Shown: positions 22,215 to 34,150, counted from the first letter of the stretch. The stretch is DNA of 64,000 nt from Atriophallophorus winterbourni (GCA_013407085.1 JACCGJ010014692.1:1-64000); one strand, 5' to 3'. Notes: generated by a model not told the origin, from the sequence alone. Program-made: numbers and translations.

Positions 22215-22719
22215 TTGTATAGAAGCGTCACAGCAACAAGGGAGCTAAATACTTCAGAATCAAATTCAATTCAAACAAAAGATGACCTGATATAAAAATA
22301 AGAAGAATCGATTTACCAAAATGTCGTGCAAACTTTCTGTGACAATCAAGAATGACACTCAAAATAGCGTCCAAATTCAAGCAAAATACTGAAGCCCAAA
22401 ATGGCAAGCAAATTCCGCAACAATGACCGACAATGGCAGAAAAAATAAATTAAAACAAACATTTGACCGAAGGCGTGTACAGAAAAAATTTACAATAACA
22501 GAAATAATTAAAAAACGTTAGTTTTATATCAAAATACTGTAGGAAAAAAACAAGCAAAATCTATTTCACAAAATTCAGGTTTTGTAACTGGGTTCAAAAT
22601 AAAAGGAATGTTGAAGGGAAAGGAAGAATTTCAAACTACTTTGAACCTTACACCTCCGACCACATTCTTTCTAGGGCTCAACTGTAAAACGACTGTTCGA
22701 CGAATACCCTAACGAATTC

Positions 22720-22802
22720 AGAGCAGCAAATGACTTTATTTAGTGGCGAGTCACTTCCGCCACATTATATCACCATTTTTGGATATTAGTATCTTTTTAT
22801 AG
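22720..22802 (-). ncRNA. Conserved hairpin block in BEL-5 3'UTR
   Basis: GTGGCG at 22743-22748 and CGCCAC at 22758-22763 with a 9-nt loop. Almost identical to the BEL-4 copy. Confidence 0.45.
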
Positions 22803-23140
22803 AGAATGCGGTCGACAACCGCAGACTCACCACATCATCCGGTGATGCTTCTTGCCTTATAAAGAAGAGTTGTCCTGATCCTTACCCAAGTCACCCACCT
22901 CTTCTTGGAACCGTTTTAACAAACATTCTTTCCGAATATCACGCCGGATCATGCCTTCCTTTGTTTGTATGCTGACTGTTCGTACCAAACCATCATCACT
23001 CACTTCCGCTGTCTAAATAATACCAAGCGGACACGAAATTTTCGACAATTCTTCAGACACAACCAATACTACATCACCTGGAATCCATCGTTGTCGTTCT
23101 TGTGTTTCTGCGGTGAGAACACTAACATGATAAAGAACTG

Positions 23141-23500
23141 TCGAACAATAGTAGCCAACCAAATGCATGAGTTTTGAACATGGAGGAGAATACAGAAAGT
23201 AGAGTCAAAAATACAAAAAAGGTAATACAATCAATGACGATGGCGTTGTACCTCGAATTTGTTCGTTGATTTGTATGTTCCACCTCCATATGGGGTAATA
23301 AGAATAGACTTATTCTGTGTGGCATTTATTATTTCCTGATTCATATTTATTTGAATAGTTGTTATGATGTTCATACTGTCTTTGGAACGCACTAATGAAT
23401 GTCCTCGTCTATTGATGAAATTGAGTTCTTCTTTTGCATTCAGATCGAATACAGCATAACTTCGGAGCGTTCGATAAGAAAAGGATCTTATTGTCATCAT
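23141..23500. other. Unassigned sequence between BEL-5 and a LINE fragment
   Basis: About 360 bp without a coding or repeat match I recognise. The short frames here show no family signature. Confidence 0.35.
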
Positions 23501-24475
23501 TTAGCCCGATCTTGGTTGGGCCACACAGTGCGAAGAAGCTGCAGCTGAAGCCAACCGCAATATTGGATTAATTCGCCGCACTTTCGGCAGGTTCGACCGG
23601 TTTCTGTTCGCGACACTGCTGGATATCTGCATCCGCCCGCACTTGGAATACGATGTACAGTCTTGACAGCCATGGCTATGCAAAGATGTGATCCTTCTCG
23701 AAATGCCCACCGAATTGCAAAATAGCTTGTCCGTAGTTTACACAATATGTCTTAGATACTTTCTACGTTACCTACCGTTTTCAATTCGGTGACATGTTAC
23801 TTACACACCAAAACTTGACTGACCTCTCTCATTCATGCAACTCCTTATTCGTTCCCTCTCTGATCACTAACCTCCGAGGACAAAAGCTCAAACTGTTACA
23901 ACAAATGAGCAGACTCGAATGCCCACACAGCTTTTACTCCGTGAGTGTTTGCAGTCAGAGGAACACTTTTCCCGGTACACTTTCTGAATACACTTCCATC
24001 AGTTACTTCAAAGGTCTCCTCGATTCACACTTGCATGAAATCTCCCACTCCCAAAACACCAGAACCCCATGAACACTTTTCATTTTTTAACAACACCTAC
24101 CGCATTTTTCAACAAATTTCTAGCTCGAGGCAACGGCAAGTTCATTTTCTGAGACATTAGCATTTTCGTAATAACTCCGCTAAATCATCGTCAGTTTTAC
24201 TGCTACCCCAGATCTTAGTATCGGAAGTTCAAACGCATGCGGTTTCGACTGAACCTGTTCTGAAGGATGTTGTGAGTAGTTGTGTCCCGAGTTGACGCCC
24301 TACCTGTCCAAATGCCACAAAAATCCATTGATGGTGCAGGCTAAACGCGTGTGTTGCCCGCTATGAGGCCTTAAAACCTCAAGCATGTTTTCTTTGCTTT
24401 TTCGATCCACCCCTCAATCTACCCTGCGGTTTGTACAAGTTATTAGATTCTTATACCGTGATAAACTATTGAACT
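23501..24475 (+). mobile_element. CR1-like LINE 3' fragment (LINE-D family)
   Basis: Begins at the RT palm/thumb region: TQCEEAAAEANRNIGLIRRTFGRFDRFLF and IRPHLEYD correspond to LINE-D residues just after KDLSI. Decayed coding sequence continues to LDSHLHEISHSQN at about 24050. A 3'UTR with a GTTTGTACAAG segment shared with LINE-D follows, with a terminal AACTATTGAACTATTGAAG repeat. Confidence 0.75.
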
Positions 24476-24509
24476 ATTGAAGTATGTCATAATATATCCG
24501 TGAATATAT

Positions 24510-24616
24510 TGTTTGAAGTAATGGACGTTCTTTTGTGGCATACCACCGAAATGAATCTGGACTATCAACTGGCAACTTAGTCACAATTCGTTTTGTGCAA
24601 ACTGAATTGAACAGCC
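24510..24616 (+). mobile_element. LINE 5'UTR-plus-tail derivative (copy 3, partial)
   Basis: The ACCACCGAAATGAATCTGGAC...CAACTGGCAACTTAGTCAC segment corresponds to the end of the LINE-B 5'UTR (27900-27950). It passes directly into AAACTGAATTGAAC, a LINE 3' tail motif. Short, so confidence is limited. Confidence 0.4.
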
Positions 24617-25012
24617 CAGACACGCCGTATTCTTCTCGGTCAATATGGAGACGAGTTCCTCCAGTACTTCCGATTAGTAGGTGAGTCGAGGACTCGTGGA
24701 CATGACTTTAAGTTGCAGAAGCCTAGAAGGCTGAAGCTGAGTAATGCGAGCACGCTATCCACGCGGGTGGTGAACACTTGGAACTCTCTACCGAAAGAGC
24801 TCCTGTCTCTACCATCTGAACAGCTATTCAAAAGCGCGTTGGATCAGCATTTGTTGAGACGGATGGACTTGATCCCCGGAGTGATATAGTGGTGTTCCTC
24901 TACTCTCAGGGTTTGCCTTGTCAGCAAAAGTCACCCATGTCTATTACTGTGATGAAGCTCAAACGGGATTTTATCCCTTCTGCTTTCGATTCAGAAGAAG
25001 AAGAAGAAGAAG
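24617..25012 (+). mobile_element. LINE 3' end with (GAA)n tail
   Basis: The frame RRILLGQYGDEFLQYFRLV, then RGHDFKLQKPRRLKL, STRVVNTWNSLPKELL and a stop at about 24890, is the C-terminus of a CR1-like ORF2 (the NxWNSLP block). The 3'UTR ends in GAA repeats at about 24993-25012. The same family is seen at 45.4 and 49.4-49.77 kb. Confidence 0.75.
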
Positions 25013-27538
25013 CATGTCCAAGTTGTTACTAGTGTCCTGACTTGCTACAAGTCAGCACTGGCGATTGCTTGTGTTTACGTCACGCCCTGTGCAACCCTGC
25101 GAGAAATTAGTCAACTGCTTGAGATGCTTGACGGGTTGTTTCAATCAGCCCCAAGCGTACTCATTCTAGGTGATTTTAATCTCCCAGATATAGACTGGTC
25201 AGCTCCCTCAGGGGTACTCACTGAGCAATCCGCATCTTTTCTCGATTGGATCCACTATCATGGATTACATCAGCACGTGAACAAACCCACTAGGTTCCGC
25301 GATGGATGCACTCCATCCACTCTTGACTTGATGCTGTCGTCTCAGCTAGAAGCTGTCAAGAATGTCAAGTTCCTACCCCCTCTTGGCAAAAGCGACCACG
25401 TAATGTTAGGCTTCGAAGCGCTGTTGCGTTTTCACAAACCTCTTGCGCGCCCTAGACGTAATTTTAGGCGTGTTGACTGGGGCCTACTTTTACAGTCATC
25501 AAAATCTTACCTTCTGTTCTCGAGTGATTCTAGTGTAACTGAAAACTGGGACAGAATTTGCAGATTTCTTAACGGGCTACAAGACCTGCATGCTCCACTG
25601 CAATGCGTGAATAAGCACCAGCGGCCACCCTGGTGGTCTCCCAGCGTTCGTCGTTCTATTCGTAAACGTGATCGCTTATGGAGGCAATATAGGCTATCGC
25701 TCACCTCTGGTTCGTGGGTCCGTTACAGAACCGCCCGAAACGCTTGTGTCAAAATGCAGCGTGTGCTCAAACAGAAGTTTGAGTTATCCTTAGCCAGGGA
25801 TGCTAAATCCAACCCGAAAAGGTTTTACAGTTACGCGCAATCTAAAGGAAAAACTAGGGTAAACATCGGTGACTTAAAACTGGAGGATGGACAAGTAGCT
25901 ACTAGTGACCTAGCTAAGGCGGCAGCCTTCTCAAAGTTTTTCAGTAGCGTTCAGCGAAGGGATAATTCTTTACTCACACCGCCTGAGTTGCTCAACTTTC
26001 CATCTGGTGTCCCTGCACTAGATGATTTGTCCTTTAATGAGGCGGAGGTGTATGGAGCTCTTATTCATGTTCGTGCTAACAAGGCTGAGGGTCCGGATCA
26101 CATCCACTCAATTATGTTGAGAAATCTCGCCCCAGTGCTTGCAAAACCACTATGTGAGCTCTTCAATTCATGTCTGCACTCGGCAATGGTTCCTCGTGAG
26201 TGGAAAGAAGCCATAGTAGTACCAATACACAAAGGTGGTTGCAGGTCGATTCTTGGTAACTATAGACCAGTCAGCCTGACCAGCATCGTCTCGAAAGTAT
26301 TGGAAAGACTTATACGCGACAAAATCTGCCAGCATCTCTGCCAGCATTCTCTACTTAGTGTAGCTCAACATGGATTCCTGAAAGGGAGGTCTTGTTTGAC
26401 TAACCTCTTGAGTTTCCTCAATATTGCTACGAAAAGGTTGGATGAAGGGAAGCCGGTCGAAGCGCTCTACCTAGATTTTAGCAAGGCTTTCGATTCCGTC
26501 AGCCACAGATTTTTGGAAACTAAGCTGGCAGCAAAAGGCATACGGGGTAGTTTACTTGCTTGGATAAAATCATTCCTGACAGGTAGGACCTTTAGAGTAC
26601 GAGTAGAATCTACGTTGTCGATCCAAACGGAGGTGATAAGTGGGGTGCCTCAGGGGTCTGTGCTAGGTCCGCTGCTCTTTCTGATTTTTATCGATGACTT
26701 GTCGCCTATCTTGGAGTGCCCGTGCTTCATTTTTGCGGATGACGTGAAGTTCATTGGTTCAACGAATGAAGATACTCTGTTGCACGACCTCGAGCGGGTC
26801 ATTGACTGGTCCATACTTTGGGACCTCCCACTGAACCTCAATAAGTGCCAACTCTTGTCTGCTCTGGTCGACAAGATCACAGTCCAGGTGTCAGGTACTC
26901 CTATTAGCGTTGATGCCACACAGCGGGTTAAGGACTTGGGTGTTCTAGTTAGAGCTGACTTCAAATGGGAGGACCAATGCGCTGTTGCAGCGCAACGTGC
27001 ACGCAATGTGCTCTTTCGGTTGAAGTCGGTGCTTTCCAGCAGAAGTCCCGACGTGTTCCTGCCACTTTACAAGGCGTTAGTCAGGCCGCATTTGGAATAT
27101 TGTGTCCAGGCGTGGTGTCCTCACTACCAGAAGGATATCATTCGACTTGAAAGCGTCCAGCGACTAGCAACACGCATGATTGAGGGTCAGCGTGGGAAAA
27201 GTTATGCTGATCGCCTTTGGGCTCTGGGTCTTTTCTCTCTTAAGCGTCGTCGTTTGAGAGGTGATTTGATTGAAACCTTTAAGATCTTAAAGGGCTTAAG
27301 CGGCGTTAATCCAGATGACATCTTTACCTTAAGTCCTAAGCTGGGCACTCGCGGACACGCACTCAAGCTCGCTAAGGAACGATGTCGACTAGATTCTAGG
27401 AAAAACTTTTTCAGCTTCAGGGTGGTCAACTTCTGGAACAAGCTCCCTGAAGAACTTATCTCCTGTAGTTCCGTCTCAACTTTCAAGCAGGGTTTAGACC
27501 GTGACTGGGGTAAGTTATTCTCTGATTACATCCCATGA
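25013..27538 (+). CDS. LINE-C ORF2: endonuclease (partial) and reverse transcriptase
   Basis: An ATG-initiated 804-aa frame from 25124, open upstream to 25013. The endonuclease part has ILGDFNLPDIDW and the GKSDHVML motif. RT has IVVPIHKGG, YRPVSLTSIVSKVLE, QHGFLKGRSCLTNLL, motif A YLDFSKAFDSVSH, SGVPQGSVLGPLLFLIFIDDL, catalytic FADDVKFIG, LPLNLNKCQ and VKDLGVLV. The C-terminus has RPHLEYCVQAW, RRLRGDLIETFKIL, RVVNFWNKLPEEL and a stop at the usual place. It would nick target DNA and reverse transcribe LINE RNA. Nothing essential in RT is visibly broken, but the missing endonuclease N-terminus and ORF1 make the copy non-autonomous. Confidence 0.85.
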   Translation, partial: HVQVVTSVLTCYKSALAIACVYVTPCATLREISQLLEMLDGLFQSAPSVLILGDFNLPDIDWSAPSGVLTEQSASFLDWIHYHGLHQHVNKPTRFRDGCTPSTLDLMLSSQLEAVKNVKFLPPLGKSDHVMLGFEALLRFHKPLARPRRNFRRVDWGLLLQSSKSYLLFSSDSSVTENWDRICRFLNGLQDLHAPLQCVNKHQRPPWWSPSVRRSIRKRDRLWRQYRLSLTSGSWVRYRTARNACVKMQRVLKQKFELSLARDAKSNPKRFYSYAQSKGKTRVNIGDLKLEDGQVATSDLAKAAAFSKFFSSVQRRDNSLLTPPELLNFPSGVPALDDLSFNEAEVYGALIHVRANKAEGPDHIHSIMLRNLAPVLAKPLCELFNSCLHSAMVPREWKEAIVVPIHKGGCRSILGNYRPVSLTSIVSKVLERLIRDKICQHLCQHSLLSVAQHGFLKGRSCLTNLLSFLNIATKRLDEGKPVEALYLDFSKAFDSVSHRFLETKLAAKGIRGSLLAWIKSFLTGRTFRVRVESTLSIQTEVISGVPQGSVLGPLLFLIFIDDLSPILECPCFIFADDVKFIGSTNEDTLLHDLERVIDWSILWDLPLNLNKCQLLSALVDKITVQVSGTPISVDATQRVKDLGVLVRADFKWEDQCAVAAQRARNVLFRLKSVLSSRSPDVFLPLYKALVRPHLEYCVQAWCPHYQKDIIRLESVQRLATRMIEGQRGKSYADRLWALGLFSLKRRRLRGDLIETFKILKGLSGVNPDDIFTLSPKLGTRGHALKLAKERCRLDSRKNFFSFRVVNFWNKLPEELISCSSVSTFKQGLDRDWGKLFSDYIP

Positions 27539-27603
27539 TTACCATGCTTAGGTTGTCCTCCATTTTGCTCGCTATTCACTGTAGCAATTTTAGAGCATCT
27601 TCC
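25013..27603 (+). mobile_element. LINE-C: 5'-truncated CR1-like LINE
   Basis: Starts inside the endonuclease domain directly after the (GAA)n of the preceding LINE, so insertion probably used that repeat. One uninterrupted frame runs from 25013 to 27538. The 3'UTR is only about 65 bp before the LINE-B 5'UTR begins, and no tandem tail was found, so the 3' end may be incomplete. Confidence 0.8.
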
Positions 27604-28049
27604 TATTCTTGATTCTCCATCAGCTGACCTCTCACCGTGCTGGTGAGGAGAAACTGCCTTTTCTTTTTTCCAGCATCGATTATTGCGCGTTGCTGTCCTA
27701 CTACTATCCTACTACTACAGCGCCTGGCACCGCGATCATCAGAGATTGCAAACAGAGAAGAAAGAAAATTACCTTTTGGCAGTGCATCGATTATAGCGCG
27801 GTGCTCCTCCAACTACATTCTCCTAGTCCTACGACTATCAGAGGTTCCACACGGAGAAAAAGGATTGACCCTTTGGTAGTGGTGGGCGCTTCTCCGCAGC
27901 ATTCCACCGAAAGAAATTTTGGACGCTCGATTGGCTTGTCAGCCACATACTGTCCTGTGCTTTTGTCATCATGGTTGTTGTTAAATCAAAAACAAAACTT
28001 TGTTCTAACGCTAAGGATACTCGAGGATCCGGTGAGTGTAAAACAACCG

Positions 28050-29350
28050 GTAAAAGCCGTCCTACGGTTGAATCGAATAGTTCCTGTGGAAATCTCAAGT
28101 GTTCTACTACTGTTCTCGAAGGAATAGAATGCACAAACTGCTCCGTATGATATCATTCACGCTGCTCGGGTTAAATCGCAACGGTTTTGGCTGAACATAG
28201 CTCTAATTCCACCAAACCTTGGTTTTGTAGCGCGTGCACTAATCTCCCTATGGCTCGAAGTCTACTGCATATGATAGATCAACAGTCCAAGACTATCATT
28301 ACCCTCGAAGGCCGTCTTCATAAACTTGAAAATATGTTTAACGAACAGCATACTACTTCAAGCCTCGCTGTTGTTACATCACTTCCACCAGCACAGAAGT
28401 CAGTAGTTAAACCCCCCGTCACGCAGGCCCATCCCATCCATGTACAACAAAAGATCAGCACAAAGCAATCTAGTGTTGTCACTGGCAGACCCAAACCGCT
28501 AAACGGCACAAGCATCAATAATGTTTTGACCGCGCGAGCTTCTAGTCCCATGGCAGTGACGTCGAAGGTTTCGGTAGCACGAGCGGAGGCACTTACCGTG
28601 ATTTGCTCCAATGTCCCCGGGGCTGATTCACCCAGCTTCATAGCGCGTCAATCTGAAGATGTGGAACAATGGAAAAAGTTGTGTCATGAGCTAAGTCTTA
28701 AGATAGAACCGGCTAGCATGGTCCGCTTGTCAAGAAACCAGAAATCGGCACACGTTGGTGAGCCAAGATTGTTGCGCATCGTGTTAAAATCGTTAGCAGA
28801 TGTTGAATCCGTTCTTCTATCCGCTTACATGCTTCGAAACAGCTCGTCCCCCATCCGTATATTCCCCGATATATCATGGGCAGATAGGCAAGCGAAGAAG
28901 CAAGAGAATTACGATTGGAAACACGAAAGTGACAAAAAAAGCATCTTTGTTTATGGCGTTCCTGAACTGAATGATAGTGATCCTAACAAAAACACCACTC
29001 ATGATTGCGAACAGTGGCGCTTCTTACAGCAATTGAGTAAAATTACCGATACCTTAACTACTTCCCTGAAGCGTTTGCCAGCTTCTCCCAGCTACCAAGG
29101 ATCTGGTCCTCGCATACTTAAGGTCACCTTTCAATCTGAATCTATGGTGAATGACGCTTTGCAACAATGGTATCGACAAAGGCATTGTGCTCCAGCAGAA
29201 GTTCGTCTTCGCTCGGCCCTGGAAAAGCGGATTAACAGTAAACCGCGATTGACGCCACCGCTTCCACTAACCGGAACGAATATGGTGCAGACGGACTCGA
29301 CGAACCCAAAAAACTCACAAGAGCCGATCCAAACGGGATCGGCGGTCTAG
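28050..29350 (+). pseudogene. LINE-B ORF1 protein
   Basis: The upstream part (28080-28165) reads as a PHD-like zinc finger (CGNLKC, CTNC, YHSRC, then CSAC at about 28235). Its frame contains a TGA where PHD fingers usually have Trp, and a frame change follows before 28187. The open frame 28187-29350 has a predicted coiled coil (ITLEGRLHKLENMF), a Ser/Pro/Lys-rich linker and two related RNA-binding-like blocks (MVRLSRN..., then IFVYGVPE...RLPASPSYQGSGPRILKVTF). It probably packages LINE RNA. The TTG at 28187 is unlikely to be the true start; the true start lies upstream. Confidence 0.75.
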
Positions 29351-30099
29351 ATATTCGTATAAGTGATGCTGCTCCTAACCTTACGCGTGAGGGCTTGAAC
29401 TGTCTCTACACGAACGCGCAGGGTTTACTCAGCAAACTTGCAGAACTTCGCTTGAGGCATGCTGCTCGTCATTTTGACATAATAGCTGTATCCGAAACGT
29501 GGCTAAGCTCTTCGATCACTGACGCCGAGGTTTCTCTCACTGATATGTCCATTCTCAGGAACGATCGTCCAACTAAAGGGGGCGGTGTTCTTCTATACTA
29601 TAATTCACGTCTTTCTTGTGAGGTTCTCCCGCAAGAGCAACTTAGCGTGGTGGACTCACTTTGGTGTCGCTTGCAACTTAAAAATAGGGACTGTGCAATT
29701 GTTGCGGTAATATATCGTCCACCGAATACTCAACGCCTCATTGATGATGTCATTATTGCATCCATTCGCTTCGCCTTATCACTACCCCACTCGCACGCAT
29801 TGCTGATGGGGGATTTTAACTCTCCTGAAGTCGTCGGCGAACCCAGCCCAAATACGTTTGCTGCGGATCTGGATGATTTCATCAGCAGTCATCCTTTGTA
29901 CAACCACGTTAATGTTGCTACACGCTTTCGGAGTGGCGATTGTCCATCTTTACTCGATCTAGTGCTGACTAACGAGGAACTGATGGTAGAAGAAATTCAT
30001 TATGAACCGCCCTTAGGAAAGAGCGACCACGTCGTCCTGACATTTTTTTCGTTTCTTACGCCGAATTCCTTGACGAGGAGGTACCCCTGTTACGGGTAG
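29350..30099 (+). pseudogene. LINE-B ORF2, endonuclease part
   Basis: An apurinic endonuclease-like domain with LYTNAQGLLSKLAEL, the catalytic Glu in VSETWLS, KGGGVLLYY, VIYRPPN, MGDFNSPE and the SDH motif in GKSDHVVL. The frame extends upstream over the end of ORF1 in a different frame, so ORF2 is probably made by frameshift or re-initiation. A frameshift near 30090 separates it from the RT half. Confidence 0.82.
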
Positions 30100-31874
30100 T
30101 TACGGACTACAAGGCGTTTCAAGAAATTGTCACTGCTAACAATTTCGACTTCATGTTAAATGGCGATCCTGAGCTCACCTGGTCCAGATTTGTCTCCCAG
30201 TGGCACTGTCTCCTGCAACAATCATCGACTTCCAAAACAGTCAAACGACGTATCCTACGTACTTTCATTCGTAGTAGAACTCGTAAGTGGATCTGCTGCA
30301 GAAACGCTGCTTGGAGTAAGTTCCGATCGGAAGAGTGTGCGCGAAATTGGGAAGCATATCGACAATTACGCAACCACTGTACGTCTCTAGTGCGTCAAGA
30401 TAAGCTGGATTACCATAACAAGTTAACTGCACGGTTTCTGAACAACCGAAAACTGCTATACCGTCATATAAATGACAAAAGAAAAGTGAAAACTGGAATC
30501 CCCCCACTGAAAATTGAAGGCGGCTCCACATCGACTTCTATGGAAGCCGCAAATACACTGAAGGATCACTACATGCCGGTATTCCAGAATTGCCAACCAT
30601 CTTCGTTGAATATCACCCCACCCCCACCTAGACTCTCTACTATTCTGTTCACCGCTGAACGTGTATATAAAAAGATCATGCAGCTCCGTGAAAATTCATC
30701 ACCTGGAGTAGACCGGATTACACCGAAAGCATTGCGTGCGGTTGCTGTGCAACTTTGTGAACCACTTTCCATGTACTTCCAACGTCTGTTCGATATCTCC
30801 CATGTTCCCGAAGATTGGAAACAGGGGATCATAACCCCGATATATAAAGGTGGAAACCGCAGTGATCCTGCAAATTACCGCCCAGTCACCCTGCTCCCTG
30901 TGCTTTCCAAAGTAATGGAATCTATTGTATCCGATGATTTGATGGCTTTTATGGAGAACACGAATGCTGTCGCCATCGAACAACATGGGTTTCGCCGCGG
31001 ACACTCCTGTACAACAAACTTGCTTCTGGCGCGGGACAGCTGGACCAAGGCTGTTGATGCGGGCCATGGTGTCGACGTTATATACTTGGATTTCTCCAAA
31101 GCTTTTGACCGTGTTAACCATGCTATTTTACTGCAAAAGCTTGGCCTACTTGGAATTGGTAACCCACTTTTGTCTTGGTTAGCCGAATTCCTCCGCTCCA
31201 GGACACTCCGCGTTCGCGTCAGACAATCGCTCTCCGATTGTTTTTCAATACAATGCGGATTACCCCAGGGCTCTGTACTCGGTCCGCGTCTGTTCTTGAT
31301 GTTCATCAACGACATTGGAGCATGTGTGAACTCGCCGTTTCTGATGTTCGCAGATGATATCAAGCTATGGCGCATCCTCTCTTCCTCGAATGATTGTGAT
31401 GACCTGCAAGCCGATCTTACCTCACTTAATAACTGGGCAACGTCGAACCAGCTCCCTTTCAACCCACGAAAATGCCGATCTCTCCGCATCCGTCACTCTG
31501 GCGAACCTAGTTACAAGCTAGGGAACACCGAACTTTCGGTGAGTATGCTAGAAAAGGACCTCGGCGTATTGGTTCAAAGTGATCTTGGGTGCTCAGCCCA
31601 ATGTTCCCTCGCATCATCAGTCGCCAATCGCAACGTAGGGCTCCTCAAAAGGGTATTCGGGTCTTTTGACCGCCGCCTCTTTTCCTCGCTCCTACACGCG
31701 TACATCAGACCCCACCTGGAATATGCGGTATCCGTTTGGTCTCCATGCTTAAAGCGTGACCATCACGTCCTAGAGAAGGCTCAACGGAGGTTCACAATAC
31801 TCGTCAAAGGACTCAGTTTACTGAACTATGAGGACCGCCTCCAGCAACTCAACGTGTTCCCGATCAGTTACCGT
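30100..31874 (+). pseudogene. LINE-B ORF2, reverse transcriptase part, cut by Gypsy-A
   Basis: The 577-aa frame (30153-31886) has RT landmarks GIITPIYKGGNRSDPANYRP, QHGFRRGHSCTTNLL, motif A YLDFSKAFDRVNH, GLPQGSVLGPRLFLMFINDI, catalytic FADDIKLW, LPFNPRKC and EKDLGVLV, then RPHLEYAVSVW. The last residues (RCGG) are encoded by the Gypsy-A LTR. The authentic continuation is at 39352. RT itself has no visible defect. Confidence 0.88.
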
Positions 31875-32139
31875 TGTGGCGGTTGATCCAGCGGAGATTT
31901 CACCACTAACAAAGTACGTCTCTGGTTATTGAATGCAATAAATCGGAACACAGTTTTCAACGAATAACAGCATACAAACCCCAAACAATCAGACGATAGA
32001 CTTGTCCCAAAGCAGAACACGAGCGCGGCGTGAATCGTATATTCAAATTGTGTACATATTTTACATGGTTCATTATAACAAAACAAATGACAAAATATGT
32101 AGGATTAATGTAATAAAATATACCATGATGAAAACACCA
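31875..32139 (-). repeat. Gypsy-A 3' LTR
   Basis: About 265 bp, repeated at 39085-39351. Confidence 0.9.
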
Positions 32140-32192
32140 TAATACTCCCTCCCTAGAGCGTTAGAAGAGAGTGAAACGCTCGAAACGAAAAG

Positions 32193-34145
32193 TTAATCCG
32201 CATAGTCTGCAAGATTTGCGGGCCACCTGACGGTACGACCGGAACGAGTTCGGGGGGGTGAGTATATACATGGTTGGGTAGACTGTGTGGACTGTGATGA
32301 ATGTTCACTTGGATTTGAGGGACTGGGTGGGGATGGAATAACTACAGTCTCAGCAGTGCTTTCAATCGTGGTGGGAACAACGTCATGTTCGGAAGAGACA
32401 ACAGACTCAACATAGGCGACTTTGAGACGATCAATGCTGACGGTGTCGTGCTCACCATTCTTGTCGATGACAAAATACTTTGCATGTCTGCTGATTACTT
32501 TGAAAGGGCCAGTGTAGGGAGGTTGAAGAGGTCTACGAACCTGATCCGTTCTAACAAAAACAAAATCACATGTTCGCAAATCGGCAGGAAGGTAAAAAGG
32601 ACGGGTATTGGAACGGGTAGGAGTTACGCGTAATTGACGCATGAATGTTCGTAAACGATTGACGTAATGAGGAATGCTAACGTCAATTGGAACGTCAGGT
32701 GATGCGATCAACTCACCTGGGAGACGAAGTGTCATGCCATATAGTAACTCAGCCGCAGAACAACCAAGATCTTCTTTCACAGACGTACGGATACCGAGAA
32801 GAATTAATGGCAAATGCTCTGCCCAATACTCTGTATTTCCATGAGACATCAACGCAGCCTTCAACTGGCGATGAAATCTTTCCACCAGACCATTAGCACA
32901 GGGATGATATGCTGTAGTTCGAATGTGGTTCGTACCAAGAAGGTTATTTAACTCACGAAACAGGGTCGAATGAAATTGGGATCCACGGTCAGTGGTTATG
33001 GTTGATGGAACACCAAAGTTGCTAATCCAGCTTTGCAGGAAGTTTTCGCCACCGTTTCCGCACTAATGTCAGGAATAGGAACAGCTATGGGCCAACGGGT
33101 GAAACGATCAATACAAGTGAGAATGTATGTAAAACCATTGGATATAGCCATGGGACCTACCAGATCGATGTGGACATGTTGAAAACGTTCGCGCGGTAGA
33201 GGAAATAATCCAGGGGCGCTGATGGTATGACGCTGTACTTTGCTGCGTTGACACTGGATGCAAGATTTAGTCCATGATTGAATGTCTTTATGCATACTCG
33301 GCCAGATAAAACGCTCGCTGATAAGTTTGCGAGTAGCGCGGATACCGGGATGAGATAGACCGTGGATTTGATCAAAAACAATTCGTCTGAAGGAAGCGGG
33401 AACCAAAGGACGGGGTTGGGTAGTAGAAAAATCACACAATATATGCAAGTTTGAATTGGGCACAGGAATTTGTCGAACACGAGAAAATGATGATGTGTCG
33501 TACTGTTGGAGTTCCGGGTCGTTCTGTTGAGCAAGGGCTAGCTGCTGTAGATCCAAGGGGGAATGACGGACTGCAGAAATTTCCATACGGGAAAATGCAT
33601 CAGCAACAGTATTGGACGGTCCAGACAAATATTTAATATCACTTGTGAATTGGGAAATAAAGTCCAAATGTCGGATCTCACGAGGTGAATATTTATCTGA
33701 AGCAGCAGCAAGGGCAAATGTTAAGGGCTTGTGATCGGTCCAAACAGTGAAATTGCGACCTTCTAGCAAATGGCGAAAATGACGTATTGCATAATAGATG
33801 GCCAACAATTCACGACCAAACGTACTATATCGTGTCTGAGCTGGTTGGAGACGTCGGGAAAAGAAAGCAAGTGGTTTGGTGATACCGTCGACTTCTTGTT
33901 GAAGGACTGCACCGACTGCTTCTTGAGAGGCGTCTGTGGCGAGTGATAACTCCGCATTGGAACACGTAGACATGTACGTCAGTGAAGTAGCTGCGTTCAA
34001 GGCAGATTTTAAACATTCGAACGACTTGATGGCGTTGTCATTCATCTTAAAATCGCGCTCCTTTCCGCGTAGTAAATCTGTCATTGGCTGTGATACAGCG
34101 GCACAATGTGGAATGAACCGCCTATAATAGTTCACAAGACCGAGA
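32193..34145 (-). pseudogene. Gypsy-A pol: RNase H and integrase
   Basis: Frame 34135-32996 starts with the YYRRFIPHC end of the RT thumb. It continues with RNase H (LATDASQEAVGAVLQQ, FGRELLAIYYAIRHFRHLL, VWTDHKPL, DAFSRM), the integrase zinc finger (HGLSHPGIRATRKL, then CIQCQRSK) and the core start (HIDLVGPM). A single-base shift near 33050 ends this frame. The next frame to 32193 keeps TTDRGSQF, the catalytic Glu in [11 protein letters not shown], and a GPF module ([12 protein letters not shown]). No chromodomain is visible. Apart from that shift and the Gypsy-B insertion the domains are well preserved. Confidence 0.88.
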
Positions 34146-34150
34146 AAACG

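Larger units (their letters stand above)
20471..22652 (-). repeat. LTR shared by BEL-4 and BEL-5, with insertion
   Basis: The first part, 20471-20606, and the second part, 22221-22652, together correspond to one BEL-2-type LTR. The break carries TTGTAT on both sides (20601-20606 and 22215-22220). Confidence 0.78.
13312..23140 (-). mobile_element. BEL-4/BEL-5: RT-less BEL elements sharing one LTR, interrupted twice
   Basis: LTR (13312-13753 and 18461-18595, split by BEL-3), internal BEL-4 (18596-20470), LTR (20471-20606 and 22221-22652, split by a SINE plus LINE segment), then BEL-5 internal sequence (22653-23140). All are in minus orientation and close to BEL-2 in sequence. The order LTR-internal-LTR-internal indicates two elements sharing a central LTR, as results from unequal recombination or tandem insertion. 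BEL-5 is cut off within the integrase remnant at about 23140. Confidence 0.8.

Noticed and set aside
27609..28127. 172-aa ORF upstream of LINE-B ORF1
   Set aside because: Falls in the LINE-B 5'UTR, has low-complexity Ser/Thr composition and no family signature. The overlapping frames carry the zinc-finger remnant.
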